Shown piece after piece: positions 24,287 through 32,732 of a DNA stretch of 64,000 nt. Position numbers and translations under genes: made by a program. Under the pieces are notes generated by a model that searched no databases, was not told where the DNA came from, and saw nothing but the letters and a program-made list of their open reading frames with translations. The first letter of the stretch is position 1. Each line of letters begins with the position of its first letter. The DNA comes from RBC038 sp041390625 (lineage in GTDB: Bacteria > Chloroflexota > Dehalococcoidia > UBA2979), in NCBI GenBank assembly GCA_041390625.1, contig JAWKPM010000009.1, positions 1-64,000 on the forward strand, in the 5' to 3' direction.

Positions 24287-25551
24287 CGTCGGCGCTCCCG
24301 CCGCGCGACCTCGCCGGTGAACGCTTCCCAGCGCGCGATCGCAACATCGACGTAGATCGGATCCAGCTCGATCGCGAGGCAGGTGCGTGCAGTCCGCGCC
24401 GCGGCCACCAGCGTTGTACCGGAGCCGAGGAAGAGATCGAGCACGCGGTCGCCCGGGCGGGACGAGTTCGTGAGAGCGCGTTCGACGAGCGGCAGTGGCT
24501 TCATGGTCGGGTGCAGGACCGATGCGCTCGGGCGGGCGACCTCCCAGACGTCACCCTGGTCGCGATCGCCGCACCAGTAGTGCTCCGCGCCCGCGCGCCA
24601 GCCGTACCAGATCAGCTCGTACTGGCGCTGGTAGTCGGCGCGGCCGAGCGTGAACCGATCCTTCGCCCAGATGATCGTGTCCGACCAATGGGCGCCGGCC
24701 TCCGCCAGCAGCCGCGCGACGAGCGGCCACTCCTTCGAGCTCATGCAGATATAGAGCCCGCCGTCGACGTGGTCCACGAGCGACGCGACCCAGCTACGAC
24801 AGAACACCTCGAACTGCTCGGGCGACATCGCATCGTTGGCGATGCGCCGGCGGCGTGAACCGCGGCGCTGCCCGCCGTGGTCACCGTAGGCCACGTTGTA
24901 GGGCGGGTCAGTGAAGGCCAGCTGCGCGCGCTCGCCTTCGAGCAGGCGCGTCACATCGTCCGGGTCGGTGCTGTCGCCGCAGAGCAGCCGATGCGGCCCA
25001 AGCTGCCAGAGGTCACCGCGCTTCACACGCGACGAGACGCGTGCTCCCTCGAGTGCTGCCTCGAAGTCGAAGGTCTCGGGCTGCGCCTGCTTCTCGCTCG
25101 CCTCGAGCTGCAGCAGCAATGACTGGAGCTCTTGATCGCTGAAGCCCGTCAGCGCGAGGTCGAGCTCCGGGATCGCGTCCAGCTCGGCGATGAGTCGTGC
25201 GAGCAGCGGCTCGTCCCACGAGCCGCCGATGCGATTGAGGGCGAGGTTCAGCAGATGGGCGCGGTCTGGACTGAGGTCGAGGAGGATCACGGGAACGGTT
25301 ATGAGCCCGGCGCGTCGCGCCGCTACGAGTCGCTGATGACCGCCGATGACGGTGTGGTCGTCACGGCGCGCGATGAGCGGGTCGACGAGCCCGAACTCAC
25401 GAATGGAGCGAGTGAGCGCGTCCAGTTCCTCGTCTGCGATGCGACGCGGGTTCGCCGGGTCGGGGCGCAGCGCGTCGAGCGGCAGGTCTTGGATCTGCAG
25501 CGTGTGCGCTGGCGCTGAGTCGGAAGTAGCAGTCCGGCGCCCCATCGACAC
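24283..25551 (-). CDS. ParB/Srx-domain fused DNA methyltransferase
   Basis: 422 residues. Residues 15-110 are a ParB/sulfiredoxin nuclease-like domain (LPLDALRPDPANPRRI, then VIGGHQRLVAARRAG). Residues 165-420 are an amino-methyltransferase with DPPYNV near residue 214 (catalytic loop) and LDLFLGSGTTLVAA near 375 (SAM-binding), the beta-class order that gives N4-cytosine or N6-adenine methylation. The fusion is typical of phages and integrative elements. No restriction endonuclease lies next to it, so it is an orphan methyltransferase. Confidence 0.85.
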   Translation of the reverse strand: MSMGRRTATSDSAPAHTLQIQDLPLDALRPDPANPRRIADEELDALTRSIREFGLVDPLIARRDDHTVIGGHQRLVAARRAGLITVPVILLDLSPDRAHLLNLALNRIGGSWDEPLLARLIAELDAIPELDLALTGFSDQELQSLLLQLEASEKQAQPETFDFEAALEGARVSSRVKRGDLWQLGPHRLLCGDSTDPDDVTRLLEGERAQLAFTDPPYNVAYGDHGGQRRGSRRRRIANDAMSPEQFEVFCRSWVASLVDHVDGGLYICMSSKEWPLVARLLAEAGAHWSDTIIWAKDRFTLGRADYQRQYELIWYGWRAGAEHYWCGDRDQGDVWEVARPSASVLHPTMKPLPLVERALTNSSRPGDRVLDLFLGSGTTLVAAARTARTCLAIELDPIYVDVAIARWEAFTGEVARRERRR

Positions 25552-25617
25552 TCGCTCTCCAACCCGAGCCCGTGGTGCGGCTAGTGGAACGCGAGACTCT
25601 GCCGGAGGCGGGGAAAC

Positions 25618-26064
25618 TTAAGCGGCCGGCGGCTCCGCCCAAAGCAGCTTCCTGAAGACGGTCAATGCCTTCTTCACCTGCTCTTCGTTCGTCGCCGTGG
25701 TCGCGGCTTCCGGCCACAGCTTCGCGAGTGCCTCGACAGTTGCTGAGGTCACGGCCTGTGTTGATGGGTGCCGTCGTGCGAGTGCGTGGGCTACGAAGAT
25801 GCGGGCGTACAAACTCGCAGCGTCGAGACCGCGTTGACGGCGGGGGGCGCCGGCGTCTTGGCGAGCTGGCTCGATCGTGTTCTCCCAGAGTCGGTCGAAG
25901 CCGCGCAGGGCCGCGGTGGTGATGACATCAGCACGGTCCGTCGACGCGAACTCGCCGACATGCGCCGTGGCAAGACCCGCCTGAGACTGCAGTCTGAGCG
26001 TCAGCAAACCCTGGACCCTGTCGCCTCGCGTCTCCGTCACGCCGTCGCTGCGGAGGAGATCCAT
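25618..26064 (-). CDS. Hypothetical protein of the integrated element
   Basis: 148 residues from ATG 26064; a TTG at 26076 that overlaps the upstream TGA (TTGA) with GGGAGG just before it is an equally good coupled start. It is helical, with ALNRAMDLLRSDG and ALAKLWPEAATTATNEEQVKKALTVFRKLLW. The longer open frame to 26316 overlaps the upstream gene and is not credited. No family recognised. Confidence 0.5.
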   Translation of the reverse strand: MDLLRSDGVTETRGDRVQGLLTLRLQSQAGLATAHVGEFASTDRADVITTAALRGFDRLWENTIEPARQDAGAPRRQRGLDAASLYARIFVAHALARRHPSTQAVTSATVEALAKLWPEAATTATNEEQVKKALTVFRKLLWAEPPAA

Positions 26065-26072
26065 CGCTCGGT

Positions 26073-26537
26073 TCAACGCCTCCCGTAACCGGTCGCGAAC
26101 GACCGGCCGGTCTCGTGCGCCCAGATCGAGAGGCCGGAGTAGGCGAGCTCTCGTGGCTCGGATCGAGACTCGGGAGCCTCCTCGGCAAGCCGTACCTCGA
26201 GGACGCCGAACGACCGGGGCAGCGGATGAACGTAGATGCGCGCCGGCCGACCGCCAACGTGAGCCCACGCGAGGTCGTGGCAGAGCTGCATGAACCACGG
26301 CGCCTCGAGGCCCCACGTGGCGACGAAGCTCCGAAGCGCGTCCCCGTAGTCGGGGGCCAGCGCTGTTGCCTGTTGGAGACGAAACGCGGGCGGCCGATGC
26401 TGCCGGGCGAACGCGGCCGTCTCCCCGACGAACCCGACCCCCGAGGCTGCCGCGAGATAAGCGTCACGGGCTTGCAGGTGGTGGAGCGCTCGAAGGTTGA
26501 TCGGCGCGCCGAGACCGGGACGAGCAGGTTGGGTCAT
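26073..26537 (-). CDS. Hypothetical protein of the integrated element
   Basis: 154 residues from ATG 26537. Mixed alpha/beta with several Trp and His (VATWGLEAPWFMQLCHDLAWAHVGG). No family recognised. It lies 10 bases downstream of the recombinase stop and is probably co-transcribed with it. Confidence 0.5.
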   Translation of the reverse strand: MTQPARPGLGAPINLRALHHLQARDAYLAAASGVGFVGETAAFARQHRPPAFRLQQATALAPDYGDALRSFVATWGLEAPWFMQLCHDLAWAHVGGRPARIYVHPLPRSFGVLEVRLAEEAPESRSEPRELAYSGLSIWAHETGRSFATGYGRR

Positions 26538-26546
26538 CGCTAGATT

Positions 26547-27467
26547 CTAGATGGTAGAGACGTCCACGCCGATGTGGCTTGTCATCTGGTCACCCGGCGA
26601 GAACGCTGCGTGACGCATCGCGGCCTGCTCCGAGCGGTAGGTCGAGGAGTAGCGTCGCACCATGTCGGGCGAGGAATGTCCGAGCAGGTACTGCACGTCG
26701 AGCTCACGGGCGTCGTGCTGGATCGCCCAGGTGGCAAAGGTATGGCGAAAGCGGTGGGCGTGCACTTTCCGCACGCCGGCCGTCCGCCCGAGCCGCCGGA
26801 GCATCTGCTTGAGCCCGTTCGGCTGGAGGGCGGTGTCGATGGTAAGCCGGCGATGTCCGGTTGCGGCCAGGAACAACGGTCCGGGCTGCAGTCCCCGCAC
26901 AGCGACATAAGCCCTCAGTGAGGCTTCGCAGCGATCGGCGAAGGGCACGACCCGCTGCTTGTTGCCCTTGCCGAATCGGATGCGCAGTCGTCGACCCTCG
27001 AGATTGAGATCCGAGACAGACAGCTGGACGACCTCTGAGCAGCGAGCACCGGTATCGAGCAGCACGAGCAACAATGCGCGGTCCCTCAAGCCGACAGGGG
27101 TGGTGTCACAGCAGTCGAGAAGGCTGGCGATCTCCTCGGGCGCGAAGGGCTCGACGAGGCGTTGCGGCAGGCGGACGTTGCGCATGCCTCGGAACGGCGA
27201 ACGTTCGAGGTACGCGTTGTCGACGAGCCAGTTGAAGAAGCAGCGAACCTCGCGGAAGTAGCGATGGCGTGTCTCGAGACTGAGATGTGTGAAGCGCCCG
27301 AGGTAGCGGTACAGCTGCTCGGCCGTGACCTCGTCCGGCTGCTCCACCTCCACGGCGTCGAGGAAGCGACTCAGCGTTTCGCGATAGGCGCGGATGGTGG
27401 GAGGTGACTTGCCCTCGACCTCGCAGCGCAGCAGGTAGAGGGCAACAAGATCGGTGAGGCAGTCCAT
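26547..27467 (-). CDS. Tyrosine recombinase (integrase)
   Basis: 306 residues from ATG 27467. An N-terminal SAM-like core-binding domain (residues 1-95, LVALYLLRCEVEGKSPPTIRAYRETLSRFLDAV) is followed by a catalytic domain with a complete set: Arg142 (TGARCSE), Lys167/170 (GKGNKQR), His238-x-x-Arg241 (HAHRFRHTF), His264 (LLGHSS) and Tyr273 (RRYSS). XerC/D-like length suggests a simple recombinase with no arm-binding domain. It probably integrated this element at the tRNA-Gly; a decayed copy lies at 51.6-53.1 kb. Confidence 0.88.
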   Translation of the reverse strand: MDCLTDLVALYLLRCEVEGKSPPTIRAYRETLSRFLDAVEVEQPDEVTAEQLYRYLGRFTHLSLETRHRYFREVRCFFNWLVDNAYLERSPFRGMRNVRLPQRLVEPFAPEEIASLLDCCDTTPVGLRDRALLLVLLDTGARCSEVVQLSVSDLNLEGRRLRIRFGKGNKQRVVPFADRCEASLRAYVAVRGLQPGPLFLAATGHRRLTIDTALQPNGLKQMLRRLGRTAGVRKVHAHRFRHTFATWAIQHDARELDVQYLLGHSSPDMVRRYSSTYRSEQAAMRHAAFSPGDQMTSHIGVDVSTI

Positions 27468-27565
27468 GACTCGTATGGACGCTCCGCTTCGAGACGGAGT
27501 CAAGCCGCGAGATCGTCCGTTCGACTGGACACACCGGCCGCCGTCCGACTGCCACAAGACGACTT

Positions 27566-27877
27566 CTTCTGGTCGCTCGACCTCCGCCCGGCCCTCGCCG
27601 AGGAAGTGAACATACCGATGGGCGGCTCAGCGAGCGGCGCCGGCTGCGCGGACGCCAGCCTCTATGGGCGGCTCGCCGCTCACTTCGAGGCACTGCCCCA
27701 TTCGTCCACTGGGCGACGTTCGCGCCGCGGTGGGACTTCCACGCTGGCCTCGTGAACGCAGCCCTGTCTGACAGCGACTGGGAGAAGTCCCAGCTCGCGC
27801 TGAACAAGGGCCTGCAGCGAGGGACGGCGTTCACTGCGCAGCCCTACCACTGTGTGGTCGGGACCCGATCAAGCTGA
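27566..27877 (+). pseudogene. Frameshifted fragment of an unknown gene
   Basis: Two adjoining plus-strand readings give protein-like sequence (EEVNIPMGGSASGAGCADAS, then after a shift near 27700 WDFHAGLVNAALSDSDWEKS up to a TGA at 27875). No start with a ribosome site is seen and no family is recognised. The decayed recombinase copy at 53 kb lacks this stretch. Confidence 0.25.
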
Positions 27878-27988
27878 GCTGACCGCGGGCTCCGCACTGC
27901 GCGGCCTCCCCGCCGCGCAATGCACGCGAGTTCATCGACCGCGGACCGCTGACCGCCCGGGGTACCCCCGCCCTGGGCAGGAGTGGAA

Positions 27989-28267
27989 GTGTGCGATGCC
28001 TGCCAAGAGTGCGATTCATGCGACGGCATCGACCGAGTCGGCGGGTACTGTCCCCGCTCCGGCCAGCCGTCGCCTGTCCATGCCCATCGGTGCAGTCATT
28101 GTGGAGGGCGACCTCGGGGGCGGCGCCACTCTTCGCTCAGAGTCTCAGTTGAGACGTGGATCCGACAAGGCGACGGACTAGCACGCTCGCGTACGTTGGT
28201 GGCACGAGCGGGATCGCGCCAGGTGCTTCGCGCCGCGGACGGCGCGTTCCTGATCCGAGCGCCTTAG
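27989..28267 (+). CDS. Small Cys-rich (zinc-ribbon-like) protein
   Basis: 92 residues from GTG 27989, with AGGAG five bases upstream. The start is packed with ligands: CDACQECDSCDG, then YC, then HRCSHCGG, giving seven Cys and two or three His within 45 residues. The C-terminal half is basic and lacks features. This pattern argues that the frame is real although no family is known. It belongs with the other small Cys-containing proteins at 41125, 44740, 50899 and 52165 only in a loose sense. Confidence 0.45.
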   Translation: MCDACQECDSCDGIDRVGGYCPRSGQPSPVHAHRCSHCGGRPRGRRHSSLRVSVETWIRQGDGLARSRTLVARAGSRQVLRAADGAFLIRAP

Positions 28268-28354
28268 CGACCGTCGGGACTCAAGCCCCTGCCCGGTTTT
28301 GACAAGGGGTGTAATACTTGTGCCCCTCCGGCCGTCTGCGACGGTCGAAGAGAT

Positions 28355-28386
28355 GCCCCAGCCACGGCGGCAACCGTGACTGGGGC
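28355..28386. terminator. Strong hairpin upstream of small-protein cluster
   Basis: 13-bp stem with one mismatch (GCCCCAGCCACGG against CCGTGACTGGGGC) and a six-base loop, 142 bases before the ATG at 28528. It could end transcription from the left or be a 5' leader structure of the cluster. A weaker hairpin (AGGGGTG/TGCCCCT) lies at 28304-28327. Confidence 0.6.
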
Positions 28387-28527
28387 GGTCGCAAGGGGAA
28401 GTTGCCCAGCCCTCGCCACCTCATGTTAGTGCGGCGTTAGCGTCCGTCCACACCCCTTCCGGCTGAGAGTCGCCCGAATTGGCCAGCAGTAGCTCGACGC
28501 CTGTCGAGCTGTGGAAGGGACACGTAC

Positions 28528-28845
28528 ATGCCCATGCAGATCACGCATTGGCACCGCAAGGACGCCGCGGACCGGAACGACCTGGCGTTCGCCGGGCTTC
28601 AGGTCTGCCGCGTCTGGCGCGGTCGTGACGGCGTGCAGAGCTCTCGGTTGTTCTGGGACGACTGGAACAGCCTGGTCATCCTGACGGAAGCCAGTCCCGA
28701 GGCGTTCAACATCGGACCCACGCCCGACCCCGAGATGGCCAAGGCCACTATCGCGCTCTCGGATCTCGCGGACCGAACCGCCACCTACACGATGGCCGAG
28801 GCCAAGCTCGGACACGACGCCTACAAGGCAGGCACGGGCTCCTAA
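28528..28845 (+). CDS. Small hypothetical protein, ferredoxin-fold-like
   Basis: 105 residues with GGAAGGGA upstream. Strand-helix pattern with aromatic strands (LFWDDWNSLVILTEASPEAF) and an Ala-rich end helix. It looks like a dimeric alpha/beta-barrel protein but has no catalytic signature. It is first of four co-directional genes (67-, 26- and 12-base gaps). Confidence 0.5.
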   Translation: MPMQITHWHRKDAADRNDLAFAGLQVCRVWRGRDGVQSSRLFWDDWNSLVILTEASPEAFNIGPTPDPEMAKATIALSDLADRTATYTMAEAKLGHDAYKAGTGS

Positions 28846-28912
28846 GCACCGAGTCGAGCGGATCGCTGAAAAGGGACCATAGGTCTGCGCGCCCGGTAGG
28901 AGTGGGAGAACC

Positions 28913-29227
28913 GTGACGGTATTCCGAATCAACACCTTCGAAGTCGATCAGGGCAAGGCCGCAGAGTTCGTGGCCAGTCAGCGCGAAGTTGCGAGCCGCC
29001 AGGCCGCGATCGGCGGCTTCAGGAGCAGACGCGTCCTCCGCCGAGCCAGCGGTGACAGGCCGTTCCTCACGTACTCGGTGGTCTTTGAGTTCGACGACTG
29101 GGAGGCGGCGGGAAAGTTCTCGGACGCCATGGCCGTCCAGAACGCCGGCAACACCGGACCCGCAGATGGACCGAATCAGGGGTGGCGGATCGTCCAGGCC
29201 AACTTCGCTACCGAGGTCGAACTGTAG
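28913..29227 (+). CDS. Antibiotic-biosynthesis-monooxygenase-like (ABM) protein
   Basis: 104 residues from GTG with AGGAGTGGGAG upstream. Dimeric alpha/beta barrel pattern: FRINTFEVDQGKAAEFV, GGFRSRRVLRRASGDRPFLTYSVVFEFDDWEAAGKF. ABM-fold proteins include haem-degrading and quinone-forming enzymes, but no Asn/Trp/His active triad is clear. Second gene of the four. Confidence 0.55.
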   Translation: MTVFRINTFEVDQGKAAEFVASQREVASRQAAIGGFRSRRVLRRASGDRPFLTYSVVFEFDDWEAAGKFSDAMAVQNAGNTGPADGPNQGWRIVQANFATEVEL

Positions 29228-29253
29228 CAATCGAATCAGGGATGGGGGCAGGC

Positions 29254-29892
29254 GTGGTAGCAGCAACAGGGAGTCGGTGGGTCGTCGAGCCCGGCCGCCG
29301 AACAGAGTTCGTGGGCGCGGTTCGGAAGGCCAAGAGCATCATCGAGCCGCTGGGCGCAAGCGTTCAGCTGCGACAGACGTGGTCGGGCGGGGAGAACGCG
29401 GGACAGCTGACGCTGGTCCTCGTGTTCGACAGCGAGAAGAAGCGGGGCGAGGTCCTCGACACGCTCCGCTCGGAGCGGCTTCTCGCCTCTTTCGGCAATC
29501 TGGTCGACGGCCCGAACTCACCGGCGCGGCTCCTCTCGCGCGTCTGGCTGAACGAGGTCGGCGGGCCGGGCACGATGCCCATGCCCAGAAACATCCTGCA
29601 GACGTTGTCGTTCGCGCTGGCACCAGGGCAAGGGGATGCGGGCCTCGCGGCCCTCGAGGCCGCGCGCGAGAAGCACCTAGGCATGGGTGCCGAGCCTCGG
29701 CTGTGGCGCCTCGTGAACGCCGGTGCGCTGAGCGGCACCTACATCTACGGCGTGCAGTTCGACGGCCTCAGCGAACAGGCCGACTTCTGGACCAGCGGAC
29801 TCGGTTCAGGACCGTTGCCGCTGCAGGACGCCGTTCGAGCGGGGGTACTCGTCTCGATTGGCGGAGGCTTCGGGTATTCGATCTCGCTCTAG
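29254..29892 (+). CDS. Two-domain ABM/ferredoxin-fold-like protein
   Basis: 212 residues from GTG 29254 with GGGGG five bases upstream (ATG 29242 is the alternative). Two similar halves are visible: GSRWVVEPGRRTEFVGAVRK...TLVLVFDSEKKRGEVLDTL and RNILQTLSFALAPGQGDAGL...GTYIYGVQFDGLSEQADFW. Each has the strand-helix-strand order of a dimeric alpha/beta barrel, so this is a likely internal duplication. Function unknown. Third gene of the four. Confidence 0.5.
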   Translation: MVAATGSRWVVEPGRRTEFVGAVRKAKSIIEPLGASVQLRQTWSGGENAGQLTLVLVFDSEKKRGEVLDTLRSERLLASFGNLVDGPNSPARLLSRVWLNEVGGPGTMPMPRNILQTLSFALAPGQGDAGLAALEAAREKHLGMGAEPRLWRLVNAGALSGTYIYGVQFDGLSEQADFWTSGLGSGPLPLQDAVRAGVLVSIGGGFGYSISL

Positions 29893-29904
29893 GAGGAGGA
29901 AGAG

Positions 29905-30204
29905 ATGGCAACGACGTACGTGGGGTTCTACCGTGCCTCGAGCCCCGAGTTCATCTATGAGACATGGCGCAAGACCGGCGCAACGCCACCAGAGTTCCAG
30001 AAGAAGATCTTCGAGTTCCCCGGCAGCCTGCCAGCGACCTGTAAGCTCGTCGGGTCGTGGGGGGTCAGCGGTGGAGAGAACCCCGGTGTAATGGTCGTTG
30101 AGGCTGAAGGCTTCGCCGACCTCCAGTACATCAACCAGTACTACAACGGCTGGCTTCAGTTCGACTGGCACCCGACGCTCACCGGCGGCGTTGCGCGCAA
30201 CTGA
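29905..30204 (+). CDS. Small DUF3303-like protein
   Basis: 99 residues, preceded by AGGAGGAAGAG. Opens TTYVGFYRASSPEFIYETW; contains CKLVGSWGVSGGENPGVMVVEAEGFADLQYINQYYNGWLQFDWHP, where the W-G and aspartate-tryptophan end recall DUF3303 and related ferredoxin-fold proteins. Last gene of the cluster, closed by the hairpin at 30213. Confidence 0.55.
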   Translation: MATTYVGFYRASSPEFIYETWRKTGATPPEFQKKIFEFPGSLPATCKLVGSWGVSGGENPGVMVVEAEGFADLQYINQYYNGWLQFDWHPTLTGGVARN

Positions 30205-30212
30205 TTCACTGA

Positions 30213-30235
30213 GAAGGTTCCCTCGAGGGACCTTC
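30213..30235. terminator. Hairpin between convergent genes
   Basis: GAAGGT/ACCTTC arms around the core palindrome TCCCTCGAGGGA, with one bulged base. Lies between the gene ending at 30204 and the minus-strand gene ending at 30294. Confidence 0.6.
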
Positions 30236-30293
30236 AGATCGTGCCTCGCGCATCAGGTCGTGGGTGAAGCGAGCCTCCCCTGAGGTCGCTTCC

Positions 30294-31670
30294 TCAAGCA
30301 CGCCTGCGCGCTGTGGGTCCGACTGCCTCGCCGGCCGCCGCCGGGGACTTGAGCGCCATCGTGTAGTTGAGGCTGAGGAACACTTGGCCCCACACGAGGA
30401 ATCGATGCTCGGTCTTCAGGCTGCCCGCCTCCTCGAAGACGTGAATCTCCTCGTCGAGGGCGGGCACCTTCAGCACCGTGAGCCGCCCGTCGGACTCGAC
30501 CGCCGAGAGGTAGTGCCCAGCGTGGCCCAATTCATCGCGCCTGGTTTGCAGGAAGAGCGCGCCGCCAGGCCCGTTCTCGGCGCGTAGCGTGGCCGTGAAG
30601 TTCCCCTTCGGCAGCGGGAACCCGACGCTCACGAAGCCGGACTGCTGGTAGAGGTATGTCGTGTAGACGCCCACATAGAGCGCATCACCGTTCGCTGCAT
30701 ACGAACGCGTCCACACGCGGAGGTCATGCGGTGGGTCGGCCGGCACCGTGAGCGTGTCGATCGCGCTGACGACGCCGCGCTGTGCTTCGGTCTGCGTGAA
30801 CGGGAGATTCGCCTGCCCGATACGGGAGGCAATGAGCTGCTTGAAGAGCCAGTAGAGCAGCTGAGCGCGTCGATTCCACACAGGCGTGATCGTGAGGCTG
30901 TAATCGCTCGTGTGCTCATAGAAGTGACGAACGGTCGGTGCCACCTGGTCTGGATCGAACCGTGGGCCGCGGAGTTCCTCGAGCGAGGTCACGAGACCGA
31001 CGCCGCGCGGATTGTGGGTGTGAGCCCAGCCGAGCTCCGCGGCAGTACGCGCGGGCCAGTCGGTCCCGATGCGTGCGGCTGGGGAGCTGTATGGCGCCAC
31101 GAACGGAACGTGTTCACGCTCTAGCCGCTCACCGAGCAGTTCGACCATGTCGCGTCCACCGAACCACCAGCGGCCGATCAACCGGAACCCGAGGGCCACT
31201 ATCGCGCCGAGGAGCGCGAGCGATACGTCGTCCGTGAGCGGCGTGGCCGCGGCTCCGACGACCAGACCGACCGCGAGTCCGAGGAGCGGGCGGTTCCGGC
31301 GGAACGACAGGAGGCCCACCGTCCCGACCAGTCCAATGACGAGTCCCAACGGAACCGTGAACAGCGCCGGAGTTATCGGCCCGAGGGCGAGGTCCGCGAG
31401 GCCGCCGATGGCCGCGGCGAACCACGTAGCCATGCCAATCCGATGCCACTCCGGCTTGGGTCGTCCTGGAATGCCATCGCGTTCAGTGATGACCTCGATG
31501 GACGCCCCCACAGCCGTGCCCAGCGTCGCGCCGACCAAGGCATGGACAGCGTCGCCCCGCGAGCCACCCACAGCAGCGCCCAAGGTGGCGCCGAGTACTC
31601 CGCCGCCGATTGCTGCCTCGACATTCGAGCGCCGCCGCTCGACAACCTCAGTCGCTGCGCCGGCGTTCAT
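30294..31670 (-). CDS. Membrane protein with glycine-zipper region, unknown function
   Basis: 458 residues. The ATG overlaps the stop of the TetR gene (ATGA). Residues 20-60 form glycine zippers (GGGVLGATLGAAVGG, GATLGTAVGA), and residues 80-185 hold about four membrane helices. Residues 200-440 are a soluble domain with VAPTVRHFYEHTSDYSLTI and a strand-rich C-terminus (SGFVSVGFPLPKGNFTATL). It is last of the SRPBCC-TetR operon and may be the regulated effector, perhaps an envelope protein. Confidence 0.6.
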   Translation of the reverse strand: MNAGAATEVVERRRSNVEAAIGGGVLGATLGAAVGGSRGDAVHALVGATLGTAVGASIEVITERDGIPGRPKPEWHRIGMATWFAAAIGGLADLALGPITPALFTVPLGLVIGLVGTVGLLSFRRNRPLLGLAVGLVVGAAATPLTDDVSLALLGAIVALGFRLIGRWWFGGRDMVELLGERLEREHVPFVAPYSSPAARIGTDWPARTAAELGWAHTHNPRGVGLVTSLEELRGPRFDPDQVAPTVRHFYEHTSDYSLTITPVWNRRAQLLYWLFKQLIASRIGQANLPFTQTEAQRGVVSAIDTLTVPADPPHDLRVWTRSYAANGDALYVGVYTTYLYQQSGFVSVGFPLPKGNFTATLRAENGPGGALFLQTRRDELGHAGHYLSAVESDGRLTVLKVPALDEEIHVFEEAGSLKTEHRFLVWGQVFLSLNYTMALKSPAAAGEAVGPTARRRA

Positions 31671-32278
31671 CGCTCGACCCTGGCGGCGTCACCTGACTCC
31701 GCATGACTTTGCGCGGCCGTCAGACCCCGCTCCAGCACCTCGACGAGTCGTGCGAACGACTCGTCAGGGTCGATCCCCATGCCGAACGCCCCCAGCGACT
31801 CGAGCTCGATGAACCCGTGCACCGCGGCACGGAACACCCGGACCGCATGGAGGGCGTCGTCTCCTACAAGCCCGAGCTCCCCCATCGCAGTCACCAGGTA
31901 TCCGAGCGCGCGCTCGCCTGCGGCGTGCAGCTCATCGTCCGTATCCGGGGTATGCGACGACGGCTGACTGGCTGCGTAAACGCCAGGGCGCTCCTGCGCC
32001 GCCCTCCTTTGTGCGTATGCGCAGGCAGCGACCAGCGATCGGCGGTCGCGCTCGCGACTCGCAACCTCGAACGCATCTGCACGTGCCGCGAGTCCGCGCA
32101 GATGCAGCCCGCGCCGTATCGCATCGAACCCGCGCACGTGGTGGTACAGCGACGGTGCGCGCACGCCGACAGCGGCGGCGATCGCGTGGAGCGTCAGCGC
32201 CTCGTACCCGTCACGATCAGCCAGGCGCTCAGCTGCGTCGAGGATCGCCTCCCTGTTCAGGCCGACGCGCGGGCTCAA
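31667..32278 (-). CDS. TetR/AcrR family transcriptional regulator
   Basis: 203 residues from TTG 32278, which overlaps the TGA of the SRPBCC gene (TTGA); no ATG or GTG fits. N-terminal HTH: NREAILDAAERLADRDGYEALTLHAIAAAVGVRAPSLYHHVRG. The C-terminal half resembles the TetR_C_33/WHG-like ligand domain (ALGYLVTAMGELGLVGDDALHAVRVFRAAVHGFIELES). It probably represses its own operon through the CTAAC-N3-GTTAG sites at 32733-32776. Confidence 0.85.
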   Translation of the reverse strand: MSPRVGLNREAILDAAERLADRDGYEALTLHAIAAAVGVRAPSLYHHVRGFDAIRRGLHLRGLAARADAFEVASRERDRRSLVAACAYAQRRAAQERPGVYAASQPSSHTPDTDDELHAAGERALGYLVTAMGELGLVGDDALHAVRVFRAAVHGFIELESLGAFGMGIDPDESFARLVEVLERGLTAAQSHAESGDAARVER

Positions 32279-32718
32279 GCGGCCTGCTCGACCCTCGCCT
32301 TGAGAGCGGCGTTCATGGCCTCGAACCCGCGTCGCGTCTGGCCGCCGACGAACCACATCATCGGGCTCGCGAGCAGGCCGGTGAACCGCTCGCCGTGCGT
32401 GAAGCGCACGCGCCCCGGCTCGATCGGTTCGATCTGGAAGTAGTGCTCGCCGTCGACGAGTTTGATGAAGGCAGCCCGGGTGCGTCCGAGCCATCGGAAC
32501 TCACGTGCCTCGTCGCGCACGAGCACCTCCGGACGGAATGTCATGGCGCGGCCGCCCGGCGGTGCGATCAGCACTTCGAGCTGGCCACCGGGGTTCGACC
32601 GGCCTTCCACCGAACGAACGAATGGATTCCAGTCGTCGTACTGCTCGAAGTCGGTGAGCACCGACCAAACGTCCTCGGCAGCGGCATGGATGTCCGTGTG
32701 AGTCACGATTTGGGGCAC
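32275..32718 (-). CDS. SRPBCC-domain protein
   Basis: 147 residues from GTG 32718 with GGAGGG five bases upstream. START/polyketide-cyclase fold: IHAAAEDVWSVLTDFEQYDDWNPFVRSVEG at the start, then FRWLGRTRAAFIKLVDGEHYFQIEPIEPGRVRFTHGERFTGLL and a long C-terminal helix (RRGFEAMNAALKARVEQ). These bind hydrophobic ligands. First gene of a three-gene overlapping operon. Confidence 0.85.
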   Translation of the reverse strand: MPQIVTHTDIHAAAEDVWSVLTDFEQYDDWNPFVRSVEGRSNPGGQLEVLIAPPGGRAMTFRPEVLVRDEAREFRWLGRTRAAFIKLVDGEHYFQIEPIEPGRVRFTHGERFTGLLASPMMWFVGGQTRRGFEAMNAALKARVEQAA

Positions 32719-32732
32719 GGCGCCCTCCGTAC

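Noticed and set aside
28299..28320. TTGACA followed by TAATAC as a promoter
   Set aside because: The spacing is only seven bases, too short for a sigma-70 promoter.
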